Source: an uncultured Collinsella sp. (GTDB lineage Bacteria; Actinomycetota; Coriobacteriia; Coriobacteriales; Coriobacteriaceae). From it: a DNA stretch of 64,000 nt. The notes beneath the pieces are model-generated. The model worked only from the letters and a program-made list of their open reading frames with translations, had not been told where the DNA came from and did not search any database. A program made the translations under genes and the position numbers. Location of the stretch: assembly GCA_937995345.1 (NCBI GenBank), contig CALKKS010000008.1, forward strand, positions 1-64,000, read 5' to 3'. Positions 50,842 to 60,392 of this stretch are shown here, one piece after another; the first letter of the stretch is position 1, and each line of letters starts with the position of its first letter.

Positions 50842-52587
50842 GTGGCCGACCAGGACGTCAAGATGCTTATCGAGCGCATTATGGCCGAGGCCCGGACCCA
50901 TCAGTCCGCCCGCTTCTCAAACGAGATCTATGCTGACGAGCCGATTCTCAAGACCGGTCGTCAGATGCAGAACTTCCTCCCCGACCAGTACCGCAAGATG
51001 CGCGAGATATCACGCTGGCAAGATGATCCCAAGGGCGGCGCGGGGCGTTGGCTATCGGAGGCGGAGCTCTTTTACCGTCAGGGCCTGCTGATGGCCGACT
51101 TCGAGGACGATTGCCCCTACAACGGCACCTTTAAGTCGTACTTTCCCACCTACAACGCCATGAGTGACCGGCAGCTGCGTGGCTACTTCACCTGGCGCGC
51201 CCAAGTGCGTCGCGGCAACATCGAGGAGACATCGACCTCGTTTGCTTTTCTGTATCTTTACGAATTGATCTGCGGCATTGGCGTCGACGACCCGCTCGAT
51301 GGCTTTGACAAGATCAAGGCCTTTTGGGATGCCTATCGCGCCTTTGAGCCCGGTATCGACCGGTTCGCGCGCGTGTGGCTGCAGGATTACGCCGTATTCC
51401 ACGGACTCGATCCCAAGCTGCTTCACGACTCTAAAACCGTTGCATTCGACAACGCCCTCATCGAGCTGCGCCGCGCAGCTCGAGACCTTGTACCAGCACC
51501 GGCACCGTCCGGCCAGACCCCTAAGCGTCGCAAAACCCCCGAGCCCACGCTCCCCCTTCCGCCCGATGAGGCGCGCGAGGAGCGACTCATGGCCGCCATC
51601 AACGCCCTCTCCACGTACAACCTAAGCAACTCGCGACTCGACCGCAGCCACCACCGCGATCTGTGCCACGTGGCATGCGCCGTATATGTCCGCATGGCGC
51701 GCTACTATGACACGCACCGAAAGACCGGCATCGTGGCGAGTTTATTTGGGGAGGAGACGGCCATGCCCTACACCATGTTTGCCTCGGCCGTGTTCTTTGC
51801 GCCCGAGCGCCACGAGGACTGCGAATATCGCCTGGACCCCATTCACATCTACCGATGCCAAAATGGCTTTTGGGAATGTATGCGCATCCACGGCAGCAGA
51901 CAAAAAAGCAGCAAGCTCGGTGAGATGATGCGCGCCTGCGACCAACGCCTGCGCCTGGCGCTGGATCCCGGCCATCCCCTTAAGGAAGAAAAGGTCCCCA
52001 AATATCTGGCCAAGATTATCGATGACGAGATTGTGGCATGGCTTTCGTGGGACGCCGCACACCAGCCCGTCAAGATCGATATCGATCTGAGTCAGCTGGG
52101 GCACATTCGGAGCGCCGCCGCACAAACGCGCGAGGCTCTTTTGATCGACGAGGAGCGCGAGGACGGCGCGCTTGCGGATGCCGAGGTGGCAGTTGCCGAA
52201 CGACGGGAAGCAGAACCCGTGGCCGACACGATCGCCGAACCCGTCGCGACGACCATGCAGCAGAACGAGGCTAGCGAGCCGACCATCTCCACCGAGCAGT
52301 TTGGCGTCGTAGCCCCGCTCCTCGCACCAGCGCCCACGCCCGCCGACACCGCGTCCACACTCGATCCCGCCGCAGACGCCTATCTTCGAGCACTACTCGA
52401 GCAAAACGCAGCGCAGACGGCATCGGCGGTGGCACAGTCGGGCAAGAGTGAAGACATGCTCGTCGATAGCATCAACGAAGCGCTCTTTGACCTGGTAGGC
52501 GACACCGTTATTGAATTTGGCTCAGCAGGACCGCAAATTATCGAGGACTACGAAGCAGACGTGAGAGGATACTTAGACCATGAGTGA
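50842..52587 (+). CDS. TerB-N/TerB-C domain protein (Shango SngA-like)
   Basis: This 581-residue soluble protein carries a TerB-N region at about 75-210. It shows FKSYFPTYNAMSDRQLRGYFTWRAQVRRGN and STSFAFLYLYELICGIGV. A TerB-C-like end lies at about 390-575 (VKIDIDLSQLGHIRSAAAQTREALLIDEE). The middle is acidic and the last third contains a low-complexity Ala/Glu linker. TerB-domain proteins occur in stress and phage-defence complexes. It is the first gene of a three-gene operon with an ATPase (8-base overlap) and a helicase, the architecture of Shango. The start is GTG after GGAGAGGAGAGG. Confidence 0.85.
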   Translation: MADQDVKMLIERIMAEARTHQSARFSNEIYADEPILKTGRQMQNFLPDQYRKMREISRWQDDPKGGAGRWLSEAELFYRQGLLMADFEDDCPYNGTFKSYFPTYNAMSDRQLRGYFTWRAQVRRGNIEETSTSFAFLYLYELICGIGVDDPLDGFDKIKAFWDAYRAFEPGIDRFARVWLQDYAVFHGLDPKLLHDSKTVAFDNALIELRRAARDLVPAPAPSGQTPKRRKTPEPTLPLPPDEAREERLMAAINALSTYNLSNSRLDRSHHRDLCHVACAVYVRMARYYDTHRKTGIVASLFGEETAMPYTMFASAVFFAPERHEDCEYRLDPIHIYRCQNGFWECMRIHGSRQKSSKLGEMMRACDQRLRLALDPGHPLKEEKVPKYLAKIIDDEIVAWLSWDAAHQPVKIDIDLSQLGHIRSAAAQTREALLIDEEREDGALADAEVAVAERREAEPVADTIAEPVATTMQQNEASEPTISTEQFGVVAPLLAPAPTPADTASTLDPAADAYLRALLEQNAAQTASAVAQSGKSEDMLVDSINEALFDLVGDTVIEFGSAGPQIIEDYEADVRGYLDHE

Positions 52588-53884
52588 TACCGCATCCGCA
52601 GCACCCCGCGTGCCCAAGCGCGTCGCCGCCGTCATTCTCAACTCGCTCAAGGGCGGCGTTGTCCCGCGCATTGGCCTTCCCTACATCACCGTGGGGCGAG
52701 AGATCGAGATCCGTGCTCTGCTCACCGACCTGAGCCTCATCGCCGATGGCGGTGCAAGCTTCCGTTTCCTTGTCGGTCGCTACGGCGCCGGCAAGAGCTT
52801 TTTGCTCCAGACCATCCGAACGCATGCCATGGGCGAGGGCTTTGTGGTCGCCGATGCCGACCTTTCCCCCGAACGCCGTCTACAGGGCGGCCAGGGCCAG
52901 GGCCTCGCCACCTATCGCGAGCTCATCCGCAACATATCGACCAAGACGCGCCCCGAGGGCGGCGCGCTCAACCTTATCCTGGATCGCTGGGTCGCCTCGT
53001 GTGCCGACGCCGACGAGTCTGCCGTTAATGCCCAACTGGCCCCGCTCGAAGAGATGGTCCACGGCTTTGACTTTGTCCGCATGCTCCGCCGTTATCGCAT
53101 GGCCGTCTCGGAGAGTGACGAAGAAGCTATGAGTCGCGTGACCAAATGGATTCGCGGCGAGTACCGCACCAAGAGCGAGGCACGCGCCGAGCTGGGCTCC
53201 TCGACCATCATCAGCGACGACGACTGGTACGACTACGTTAAGCTCATGGCGCGCTTTTTGGTCTGCAGCGGCTACAAGGGCATGTTGGTGCTCATCGACG
53301 AGCTCGTGAATCTATACAAGATTCCCAACGCGATCACGCGCCAATATAACTACGAGAAGATCCTGACCATGTACAACGACACGCTCCAGGGCAAAGCGCA
53401 GTACCTGGGCGTGATCATGGGCGGCACGCCGACCTCTATCGAGGACCGCCGCCGCGGCGTCTTTTCCTACGAGGCCCTTCGGAGCCGTCTCGCTCAGGGC
53501 CGTTTTGCGCGCGACGATCTCAAAGACATGCTCGCGCCCATCATCCGCCTGCAGCCGCTCACCTACGAGGAGCTGCTGGTGCTCATCGAAAAGCTCATGC
53601 AGATCCATGCCGGCTACTTTGGCTGGACGCCCACGCTTACCGAGAGCGACTTGGTGGACTTCCTCAAGATTGAGTTTGGCCGCGTGGGGGCCGACACGCA
53701 TCTGACGCCCCGCGAGGTCATCCGCGACTTTATCGAGCTGCTCGACATCCTGTGTCAGAACCCCGACGCCAACGTGGCCGAATTGCTGCAAAGCGTCGGT
53801 GGCGACGCGCTGGTGCCGGCAGCCGCAACAGGCGACACCGGCACCGCAGGCGGCGACCGTAACTTCGCCGAATTCACCATCTAA
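52580..53884 (+). CDS. BrxD-like AAA/P-loop ATPase (Shango SngB-like)
   Basis: The 434-residue ATPase has Walker A GRYGAGKS (66-73), Walker B GMLVLIDEL (D240-E241), and the NLYKIPNAITRQYNYEKIL stretch typical of BREX ATP-binding proteins (BrxD / DUF2791). Such ATPases pair with helicases in several phage-defence systems. It overlaps the TerB gene by 8 bases and is followed after 116 bases by the helicase gene. The family is also found outside defence islands, so the role is inferred from the trio rather than proven. Confidence 0.87.
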   Translation: MSDTASAAPRVPKRVAAVILNSLKGGVVPRIGLPYITVGREIEIRALLTDLSLIADGGASFRFLVGRYGAGKSFLLQTIRTHAMGEGFVVADADLSPERRLQGGQGQGLATYRELIRNISTKTRPEGGALNLILDRWVASCADADESAVNAQLAPLEEMVHGFDFVRMLRRYRMAVSESDEEAMSRVTKWIRGEYRTKSEARAELGSSTIISDDDWYDYVKLMARFLVCSGYKGMLVLIDELVNLYKIPNAITRQYNYEKILTMYNDTLQGKAQYLGVIMGGTPTSIEDRRRGVFSYEALRSRLAQGRFARDDLKDMLAPIIRLQPLTYEELLVLIEKLMQIHAGYFGWTPTLTESDLVDFLKIEFGRVGADTHLTPREVIRDFIELLDILCQNPDANVAELLQSVGGDALVPAAATGDTGTAGGDRNFAEFTI

Positions 53885-53921
53885 CCTGCCAAAAAGGGAC
53901 AGGTTTATTTTGGCAGGTTTT
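53885..53921 (+). terminator. Hairpin with T run inside the three-gene operon
   Basis: CCTGCCAAAA (53885-53894) pairs perfectly with TTTTGGCAGG (53908-53917), then TTTTAT follows. It lies directly after the ATPase stop and before the helicase, so it could be a terminator or attenuator. Its core AGGGACAGGTTT is like the other palindromic elements of the window. Confidence 0.55.
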
Positions 53922-54000
53922 ATCTGGGCAAACGCCGATGTTGCAAGATATCGAGCCGTTGCCCGTTGCGTTGATCAGCCCGTTGATGAGAGGAGGTTCC

Positions 54001-56445
54001 ATGAACGCTTTCGACCGATATGCCCCGTTTATCCAGGATTTCATTTACTCCCACGATTGGGAGAGTCTGCGCTCCATCCAGGTTGCGGCGGCAGATGCCA
54101 TCTTCAACACGCAAGACAATGTGCTCCTAACGGCATCCACGGCATCTGGCAAAACTGAGGCGGCCTTCTTTCCCATCCTGACCGAGTTTTGGGAGAACCC
54201 GCCCGCGAGCGTGGGCGCCCTCTACATTGGCCCCCTCAAGGCACTCATCAACGACCAGTTCGTTCGCCTCAACGATCTGTGCGAAGAGGCCGACATCCCC
54301 GTCTGGCACTGGCACGGAGATGTCTCGCAGTCGCACAAGGCAAAGCTCATCAAAAAGCCGAGCGGTATCCTACAGATTACGCCCGAATCACTCGAGGCAC
54401 TCCTGATCCACAAGCACATGGCAATCCCGCGTATGTTCTGCGACCTGCGCTATGTGGTCATCGACGAGGTCCACTCGCTCATGCGCGGCGATCGTGGCGG
54501 GCAGACGCTCTGCCTTGTCGAGCGACTCTCGCGCATGGCCGGCGTGCAGCCCCGCCGCATCGGCCTTTCGGCCACCATCGGCGACCCCGAGCGCACGGGC
54601 GCTTTTCTCTCGCAGGGAACGGGGCGCAACTGCGTTATCCCCCGTTTTGAGGAACCGCGCCGCGTATGGCGCATCTCCATGGAGCACTTCTACAACTCGG
54701 GTCCCCAGGCGCAGCAGCGAGGATTCACGAGCACAGGTCCGCAGGAAGCTGAGGTGCTCGCATGTGAGCGCATCGAGGCAGCGGCATCCGCGGCACTGCC
54801 CGTCAGCACCCAAGACATGCGTCATAGCGGGCAACTCACACAGGAGGAACGGCGCCAACGTCGCGGGCAGGCACGGGGCAAGGCTGCCCCCAAGGACCGT
54901 CGCACTTCCTCGGCCCCCGAGGGCGAAGTCGACATCCCGCAGGCAACCGAACAGGCACTGCTCAACCCCACCGACACCGCACCCGACAACGCCGACCCCG
55001 GCATGGGCTACATCTTTGAACATACCCGCGGCCGCAAGTGCCTGATCTTTGCCAACTCGCGCGAGGAGGCAGAGGCCGTGTGCTCCATGTTGCGCAGCTA
55101 CTGTGAAAACCGGCACGAGCCAGACCGCTTCCTTATCCATCATGGCAACCTCTCGGCATCGCTACGCGAGACCGCCGAGGAGCTCATGCGCGACGAAGAA
55201 CAGGCACAGACAACCGTCACCACCTCCACGCTGGAACTCGGCATTGATATCGGTCGCCTGGAGCGCGCGTTCCAGATCGATGCACCGTTTACCGTCAGCT
55301 CCTTTTTGCAGCGTATGGGCCGCACGGGACGCCGCGATCTTCCGCCCGAGATGTGGTTTGTCATGCGCGAGGAGGAGCCCGAGCCGCGCACGATGATGCC
55401 CGAAACGATACCCTGGAAGCTCCTGCAGGGCATCGCGCTCGTACAACTCTATCGCGAAGAAAAGTGGGTCGAGCCGCCCGAGCTCGATCGACTCCCCTAC
55501 AGTTTGCTCTATCACCAGACCATGTCGACGCTCGCCAGCACCGGCGAGCTCACACCGGCCGAGCTTGCTCAGCGTGTGCTCACGCTCAGCTATTTCCACC
55601 GCGTCTCGGCCGATGACTATCGCGTACTGCTGCGCCACCTCATCAAGATCGACCACATCCAGGTCACCGAGGGCGGTGGGCTCATCGTGGGCCTCGCGGG
55701 CGAGCGCATCATCAACAACTTTAAGTTCTACGCTGTGTTCCAGGAAAACGAGGAGTTTACCGTTCGCAGCGAATCGGCCGAGCTGGGCACGATCGTCAAT
55801 CCCCCACCGCCCGGTGAGCGCATCGCTATCGCCGGACACTGCTGGATTGTCGAGGAAGTGGACTGGAAGCGTCATACTGTCTTTGCCACGCAGGTCAAGG
55901 GCCGTGTGCCGGCCTACTTTGGCGACTGCCCCGGCGACATCAATACACACGTACTCGAGCGCATGCGCAAGGCGCTCAACGAGCACACGGCATATCCGTA
56001 CCTCATGGGCAACGCACGGGCACGCCTTACACAGGCTCGTCATACCGCCGAGATTTCGGGCGCGGGAACTAAACCGCTTATCAACCTTGGCGGCGACACC
56101 TGGGTACTCTTCCCCTGGCTGGGCAGTTACGCCTTTCTGGCGCTCGAACGTATGCTCAAGATTAAATGCGCCGCGGAGCTTGGCCTTCGCGGACTCGACC
56201 CTTCACGCCCGTACTTTATGCAGTTTAAGATGAAGGCCGACGAGGAGACGTTCTTTGAGGTGCTCGCTGCCGAGGCCGAAAAGGGCTTCGGCCCCATCGA
56301 GCTCGTCTACCCCGGCGAGGTGCCTTACTTTGATCGCTACGACGAATTCGTTCCCGAGGAGCTCGTGCGCAAAGGCTTCGCCGAAGGCGTGCTCGACATA
56401 GAGGGCATGAAGCAGCGTGTCCTCGGATGGCGCGACCACGCCTAA
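54001..56445 (+). CDS. Lhr-like DEAD/DEAH helicase (BrxHI/Shango SngC-like)
   Basis: The 814-residue SF2 helicase has Walker A TASTASGKT (44-52), motif Ia GPLKALINDQ, DEVH (155-158) and SATIGDPERTGAFL. Motif IV onwards includes IHHGNLSASLRE, TSTLELGIDIGRLERAF and QRMGRTGRR. A charged low-complexity insertion (about 270-330) divides the two helicase lobes, and a 250-residue C-terminal domain follows. This is the Lhr-like group to which BREX BrxHI belongs. The ATG at 54001 follows GGAGG. It completes the TerB-ATPase-helicase trio and is followed by a long palindrome. Confidence 0.88.
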   Translation: MNAFDRYAPFIQDFIYSHDWESLRSIQVAAADAIFNTQDNVLLTASTASGKTEAAFFPILTEFWENPPASVGALYIGPLKALINDQFVRLNDLCEEADIPVWHWHGDVSQSHKAKLIKKPSGILQITPESLEALLIHKHMAIPRMFCDLRYVVIDEVHSLMRGDRGGQTLCLVERLSRMAGVQPRRIGLSATIGDPERTGAFLSQGTGRNCVIPRFEEPRRVWRISMEHFYNSGPQAQQRGFTSTGPQEAEVLACERIEAAASAALPVSTQDMRHSGQLTQEERRQRRGQARGKAAPKDRRTSSAPEGEVDIPQATEQALLNPTDTAPDNADPGMGYIFEHTRGRKCLIFANSREEAEAVCSMLRSYCENRHEPDRFLIHHGNLSASLRETAEELMRDEEQAQTTVTTSTLELGIDIGRLERAFQIDAPFTVSSFLQRMGRTGRRDLPPEMWFVMREEEPEPRTMMPETIPWKLLQGIALVQLYREEKWVEPPELDRLPYSLLYHQTMSTLASTGELTPAELAQRVLTLSYFHRVSADDYRVLLRHLIKIDHIQVTEGGGLIVGLAGERIINNFKFYAVFQENEEFTVRSESAELGTIVNPPPPGERIAIAGHCWIVEEVDWKRHTVFATQVKGRVPAYFGDCPGDINTHVLERMRKALNEHTAYPYLMGNARARLTQARHTAEISGAGTKPLINLGGDTWVLFPWLGSYAFLALERMLKIKCAAELGLRGLDPSRPYFMQFKMKADEETFFEVLAAEAEKGFGPIELVYPGEVPYFDRYDEFVPEELVRKGFAEGVLDIEGMKQRVLGWRDHA

Positions 56446-56466
56446 GACCAGTCTTTTTGGGACGGA

Positions 56467-56546
56467 GCATGATTTTTCTGGGACGGGGATTAAATAATCA
56501 TTCGGTGCCCAATGATTATTTAATCCCCGTCCCAGAAAAATCATGC
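56467..56546. repeat. Perfect 36-bp inverted repeat with 8-base loop
   Basis: Left arm 56467-56502 and right arm 56511-56546 are exact inverted copies (core CTGGGACGGGGATTAAATAA). It sits between the helicase gene and the convergent spermidine-synthase-like gene. A partial copy of the core (TTTTTGGGACGG) lies just upstream near 56454. The arms are much longer than any needed for termination, which points to a mobile or structural element. Confidence 0.9.
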
Positions 56547-56614
56547 CGCCAGCGCTTGGCCAGGAAGTAGCTAAAATATCCCCATTCCAAACAGACTAGT
56601 CGCAGGGAGACGTG

Positions 56615-57490
56615 CTAGTCGTGGAGGGCAGTGCCAAGGAAGTCGGCGTCGAAGGGCACGGTTTCGGCAAAGGCGTAGTCGCCGTCGCTGGCGACTAGCA
56701 GGTAATTCTCCTCGCCGCCGAACTCCGTATCGCCACATGGGACCACCCAAACGTGGTCGAACACCTCGAGCGCCGTGGCGGCGCAATCGCGCAGGAACGA
56801 CACATCGCTCCGATCGTTCGCGCTCACGATATTGGCCACGTAGATACCCCCGGGGTTCAGGCTGCCTCGCACCAAACGCAACGCCTCAACCGTCGCCAGC
56901 TCGCGCACGGGCTCGGCACCGCCAAAGCAATCGCTCACAACCACGTCGTAGCGACGATGCCCAACGCTTGTCACGCCCAGGTACGAGCGCGCCTCGGCGG
57001 TAATCACCCGTAAGCGATCGCCTACCGTGCGCTCCAGCTCCTCCAAACAGAACCAGCGACGCGCCAGACGCGTAATTTCGGCATCGTACTCAATGACATC
57101 CATGCGCAGGCCCTCATGCGACATCAGCGCATACTTGGGATAGGCAAACCCGCCACCGCCCAGCATGAGCATACGGTCGATACCATGCCCGCAAGCATCA
57201 CGCATTGCGTCCTCAGCCTCAAACACATCGTCAAATGCGCGATAGTAGGCAAAGACGGGTTCCGCCCAACGCTCGCCAACGTAGCTCGCGCTTTGGTAGA
57301 CGCCGCCCTGCACCAGCACACGGACCTCGTCACCATTCTCGTCGTGCACGCGCTTCACACGCGCCAGCCCGTTGCGGGTCCGCGCAACCTGCAGACAGGC
57401 AGCACGAACAGCGACGGCAGCCGCACCCAGCGCTGCAGCTCCCAGGGCAACGCCAGCAACAACGCCAGCGGAAACACTCGGCTTGTTCAT
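56615..57490 (-). CDS. Spermidine synthase-like methyltransferase-fold protein
   Basis: The 291-residue protein begins with a hydrophobic, Ala-rich helix (about 5-32), likely a membrane anchor. A spermidine-synthase-type fold follows: RMLMLGGGGFAYPKYAL (nucleotide loop), MDVIEYDAEITRLARRWF and YDVVVSDCFGGAEP. The D-A/S catalytic pattern of true spermidine synthase is changed to SDCFGG, so polyamine transfer is not assured. Its stop is next to the upstream Elp3 gene's region on the same strand (one base gap), so the two are co-transcribed. Confidence 0.82.
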   Translation of the reverse strand: MNKPSVSAGVVAGVALGAAALGAAAVAVRAACLQVARTRNGLARVKRVHDENGDEVRVLVQGGVYQSASYVGERWAEPVFAYYRAFDDVFEAEDAMRDACGHGIDRMLMLGGGGFAYPKYALMSHEGLRMDVIEYDAEITRLARRWFCLEELERTVGDRLRVITAEARSYLGVTSVGHRRYDVVVSDCFGGAEPVRELATVEALRLVRGSLNPGGIYVANIVSANDRSDVSFLRDCAATALEVFDHVWVVPCGDTEFGGEENYLLVASDGDYAFAETVPFDADFLGTALHD

Positions 57491-59395
57491 TTAGAGCTCC
57501 TTTTGCAGATAGAGGCCATGGTCGTAAAAACCAAGGTGGCGATAGTACTCACGCGTGCCAATCGCGCTGATCACATTGATGTGTGTATATCCCGCATCCT
57601 GAGCAATCTGGCACGCACGTTCCACGAGCGAACGTCCCAGACCGTGATGCTGAGCCGCCTGGCCCTGATCGCCCACACGCGCCGCCATGCCATAGACGTG
57701 CACCTCGCGAATCATCGCCTCGTCCGGCAACGTCGGCAACTCGTCCGCATGCGCGGCAACAAACGCGCAATCGGGCAGCGACAGGCGCAAAAAGCCGGCT
57801 ATCTTGCCCTCGGGCGTCACCCACTGCAAAAAACGTTCGCTCGTCACCGGCGTCTCGTAAACAACCTCATCAAGAGAGAGCTCATCCAAATCGGCGCCCG
57901 CGGTACTGATCTCGCGATAGCGAATCTCACGCACCTTTGCGCCCTCCCCACGGGCTGCCAAACGATTCTCGACGAGCTGACGCAGGTTGGGTTTCTTGTT
58001 GCCCACCATGATGTCGTCGGAGCTAAAGTCGCGAATCATACGGCTGATACGGCAAAACGCCGGCGTCACCACGATATCGTCGGCCAACACGTCGAGCAGC
58101 TCTTCCTCGGTATAGGGACGCCACTCGCCACGCTCATAGCAGCCCACTAGGCGTGAGCCCTCAATGAGCGCGCACGGGTAAACCTTGACCTCGTCGGGCA
58201 TAAAGGCACCCTCGGTCATAAAGCGCTCGTAGTCGAGCTTGTCCCCCCCGGGCGTAGCGCCCAGCAAGTTGAGCATAAAATGCGCGTGAATCTTAAAGCC
58301 AAACAGTCTTGCAAGCGAAAACGCACGCTCAATCTGAGCCACCGTAATGCGACGTTCGTTAATGTCGAGCAGGTGCTGGTCGAGGCTCTGAATACCCATC
58401 TGGATCTTGGTGCAGCCCAGGCGGCGAATGAGCGTGAGCGCCTGCGGCGTCACGGCATCGGGGCGGGTCTCGATAACGAGCCCCACCACGCGATGCTTCG
58501 CCGTCTCGTTAATGCGCTGCTGACGTTCGAGCTCTTCCATCGTGGCTGTCTGCCACTCGGCGACCTCGCCCCACGGCGTGCCGGGGCCGTACAGCCGACG
58601 CACCGCGCGGTTGTAACCGCCCGCGGCAGCATCCACGCACTCCTGCTCACCGGCAACGCCCGCCGAAAGCTCGCGCTCATCGGTCGCAATGCCCGCTGTC
58701 CGATAGCGCTCGCGACGCTCCGCCACCACCGGCGGCAGCGCATCGGCGGGAGCGTCATTGAGCAGGCGCCCCGCCTCGGCGCGGCTAATACCCGGACGCG
58801 CCAGCATGGGATTGGCCGCCACGCCGGCCACGGCATCGTCATTGAGCGCGCGGAAGAGCTCCGACATAAACCAGGTCTGATAGCCTTCCGAGTAGTCGCT
58901 CCAAGTACCGCCGAGCACGATGAGCTCGATCTTATCGGTCGCATGCCCCATCTGCGAAAGCGCCGTCAGACGGGCACTCACCTGCAGATACGGATCGAAG
59001 CAGTTTTGCTCTGCACGGGCGCACGCCGGCTCAGCGTGCAGATAACTCTTGGGCATGCGCAGGTCGTTGGGACAAAACAGGCAATCGCCCGAGCACGGCC
59101 ACGGCTTGGTAATAACGGTAATGGTCGCCACACCCGAAGCCGTGCGGCGCGGCTTCATGCGCAGCGCCTGCAGCAGTTGACGCTCCAACTCGGCATCGAC
59201 ATTCCACTCAGCCCAACGAGCCGGCTCTTCGCGCTTCACCCGTTGGTAAAACGGCAGCAGACGGCGCTTGGCCAGGTCGCGCTTATCGGCGCCCTCGCGG
59301 CGCGCCTCGGCATGTATCAGCTTGACGAGCGCCTTGTCATCCACGGTCTCACCGCGACGCAGGGCCTCGAGTATGTTCAAGATAATCTGTTCCAT
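57491..59395 (-). CDS. elp3: Elp3-type tRNA uridine-34 modification enzyme (radical SAM + GNAT)
   Basis: The 634-residue protein combines a radical SAM domain (CSGDCLFCPNDLRMPKSYL, with three Cys of the cluster motif, and YEPD-like CFDPYLQ) and a C-terminal GNAT domain (QHHGLGRSLVERACQIAQDAG, EYYRHLGF). This is Elp3, which makes the carboxymethyl group at U34 of some tRNAs in archaea and eukaryotes; bacterial homologues are less common. The domain order and length match. It precedes the spermidine-synthase-like gene directly. A Trm9-like methyltransferase lies 2 kb away, which would give methyl-ester formation. Confidence 0.9.
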   Translation of the reverse strand: MEQIILNILEALRRGETVDDKALVKLIHAEARREGADKRDLAKRRLLPFYQRVKREEPARWAEWNVDAELERQLLQALRMKPRRTASGVATITVITKPWPCSGDCLFCPNDLRMPKSYLHAEPACARAEQNCFDPYLQVSARLTALSQMGHATDKIELIVLGGTWSDYSEGYQTWFMSELFRALNDDAVAGVAANPMLARPGISRAEAGRLLNDAPADALPPVVAERRERYRTAGIATDERELSAGVAGEQECVDAAAGGYNRAVRRLYGPGTPWGEVAEWQTATMEELERQQRINETAKHRVVGLVIETRPDAVTPQALTLIRRLGCTKIQMGIQSLDQHLLDINERRITVAQIERAFSLARLFGFKIHAHFMLNLLGATPGGDKLDYERFMTEGAFMPDEVKVYPCALIEGSRLVGCYERGEWRPYTEEELLDVLADDIVVTPAFCRISRMIRDFSSDDIMVGNKKPNLRQLVENRLAARGEGAKVREIRYREISTAGADLDELSLDEVVYETPVTSERFLQWVTPEGKIAGFLRLSLPDCAFVAAHADELPTLPDEAMIREVHVYGMAARVGDQGQAAQHHGLGRSLVERACQIAQDAGYTHINVISAIGTREYYRHLGFYDHGLYLQKEL

Positions 59396-59492
59396 GCCCC
59401 CATTGTAAAGGCAAAGACGCCGGAGCCAGTCACGGCCCCGGCGCCTCCATCAAAGAGCATGCCTATATGCACCGATCTCCGAAAACAGCATG

Positions 59493-60392
59493 TCACTCCG
59501 GATCGAACGACATGTCGCCCGAACCGACCTTAAAACGATACGTGGCTGACTTATCACCGTTGTCGAATTCAAGATTCAAAATGGTCTCGCCGTCGTAGCC
59601 AAGCGGAAGGAAATCGCTCTCGAAGTCACCGCTGCCCACGGTGAGGCTCGCCTTAAAACCCGTAGAGTTCGGAACCGATATCTCCACATCGCCCGAGCCC
59701 ACGGCAACGTCCATCGACTTCGCGGGGGCCTGGTAGAGCTCGAACGTCACATCGCCCGAACCTACCTCGGCATTCAGGGTGTCGGTAACAGTGCCCGCGA
59801 ACTCGATGTCTCCCGAGTCCAACGTCAGGTTGAGGTCATGACACGCAATGTCCGTGACCGCCAGATCGCCCGATCCTACATTCGCCGTAATGCCCACCAT
59901 GTTATCGGCAACTTCACGCGGCAGTTCGACGGCAACCGTGCGGTCAATGGCGCGCTCGTCATCGCAATCGAACTGGCGAAGCTTGAGCGTAGAACCCTGA
60001 ACCTCGGCCAGATTCTGGGTTGCCGCATCGTAAGCAGCTACTCCTTTTGCGACGCGGCCACTCTCGATGACACGTACCGGCCCGTCGGAAACGCACTTGA
60101 CCTCAACCGTACCCGACGTCACATCCAAGTCAAGCGATGTGAACGCGTCGGCATCAAACGTTTCGCTCGAAAGCTGTTGAGGCCGAGCGGAATAGTTACC
60201 GCTATTCAAGGAATCGTCCTCGTCAAACGCATCGCCCATACCAGACAAGCCGGATACAACATCGTCGAAATCCCACGGTCCATCAAAATGAATCAGCATC
60301 CGCGAAATACCAAAGACAAGCCCGATGATGAGCACAAACGCTCCGATACCAACGCCCAAGCGCACCTTGGATTCATGTGAGAGCTTCATCAT
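59493..60392 (-). CDS. DUF4097-type membrane-anchored beta-repeat protein
   Basis: The 299-residue protein has a single N-terminal membrane helix (about 10-35) and a long outer beta-helix-like part with repeated GSGD motifs (VGSGDLAV, VGSGDVTF, VGSGDVEI, VGSGDFES, VGSGDMSF). This matches DUF4097 proteins, often found beside regulators as sensor or envelope proteins. Its start overlaps the end of the upstream HTH gene by four bases (ATGA). The pair is a predicted regulator plus partner, possibly for envelope stress. Function is unproven. Confidence 0.88.
   Translation of the reverse strand: MMKLSHESKVRLGVGIGAFVLIIGLVFGISRMLIHFDGPWDFDDVVSGLSGMGDAFDEDDSLNSGNYSARPQQLSSETFDADAFTSLDLDVTSGTVEVKCVSDGPVRVIESGRVAKGVAAYDAATQNLAEVQGSTLKLRQFDCDDERAIDRTVAVELPREVADNMVGITANVGSGDLAVTDIACHDLNLTLDSGDIEFAGTVTDTLNAEVGSGDVTFELYQAPAKSMDVAVGSGDVEISVPNSTGFKASLTVGSGDFESDFLPLGYDGETILNLEFDNGDKSATYRFKVGSGDMSFDPE

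Noticed and set aside
50842..56445. A BREX type 2 system
   Set aside because: The ATPase and helicase resemble BrxD and BrxHI, but pglX, pglZ, pglW and pglY are absent. The TerB protein and the three-gene layout fit Shango better.
56615..57490. A true spermidine synthase
   Set aside because: The fold matches, but the catalytic region is changed and an N-terminal membrane helix is added. No polyamine genes are nearby, so only the fold is claimed.
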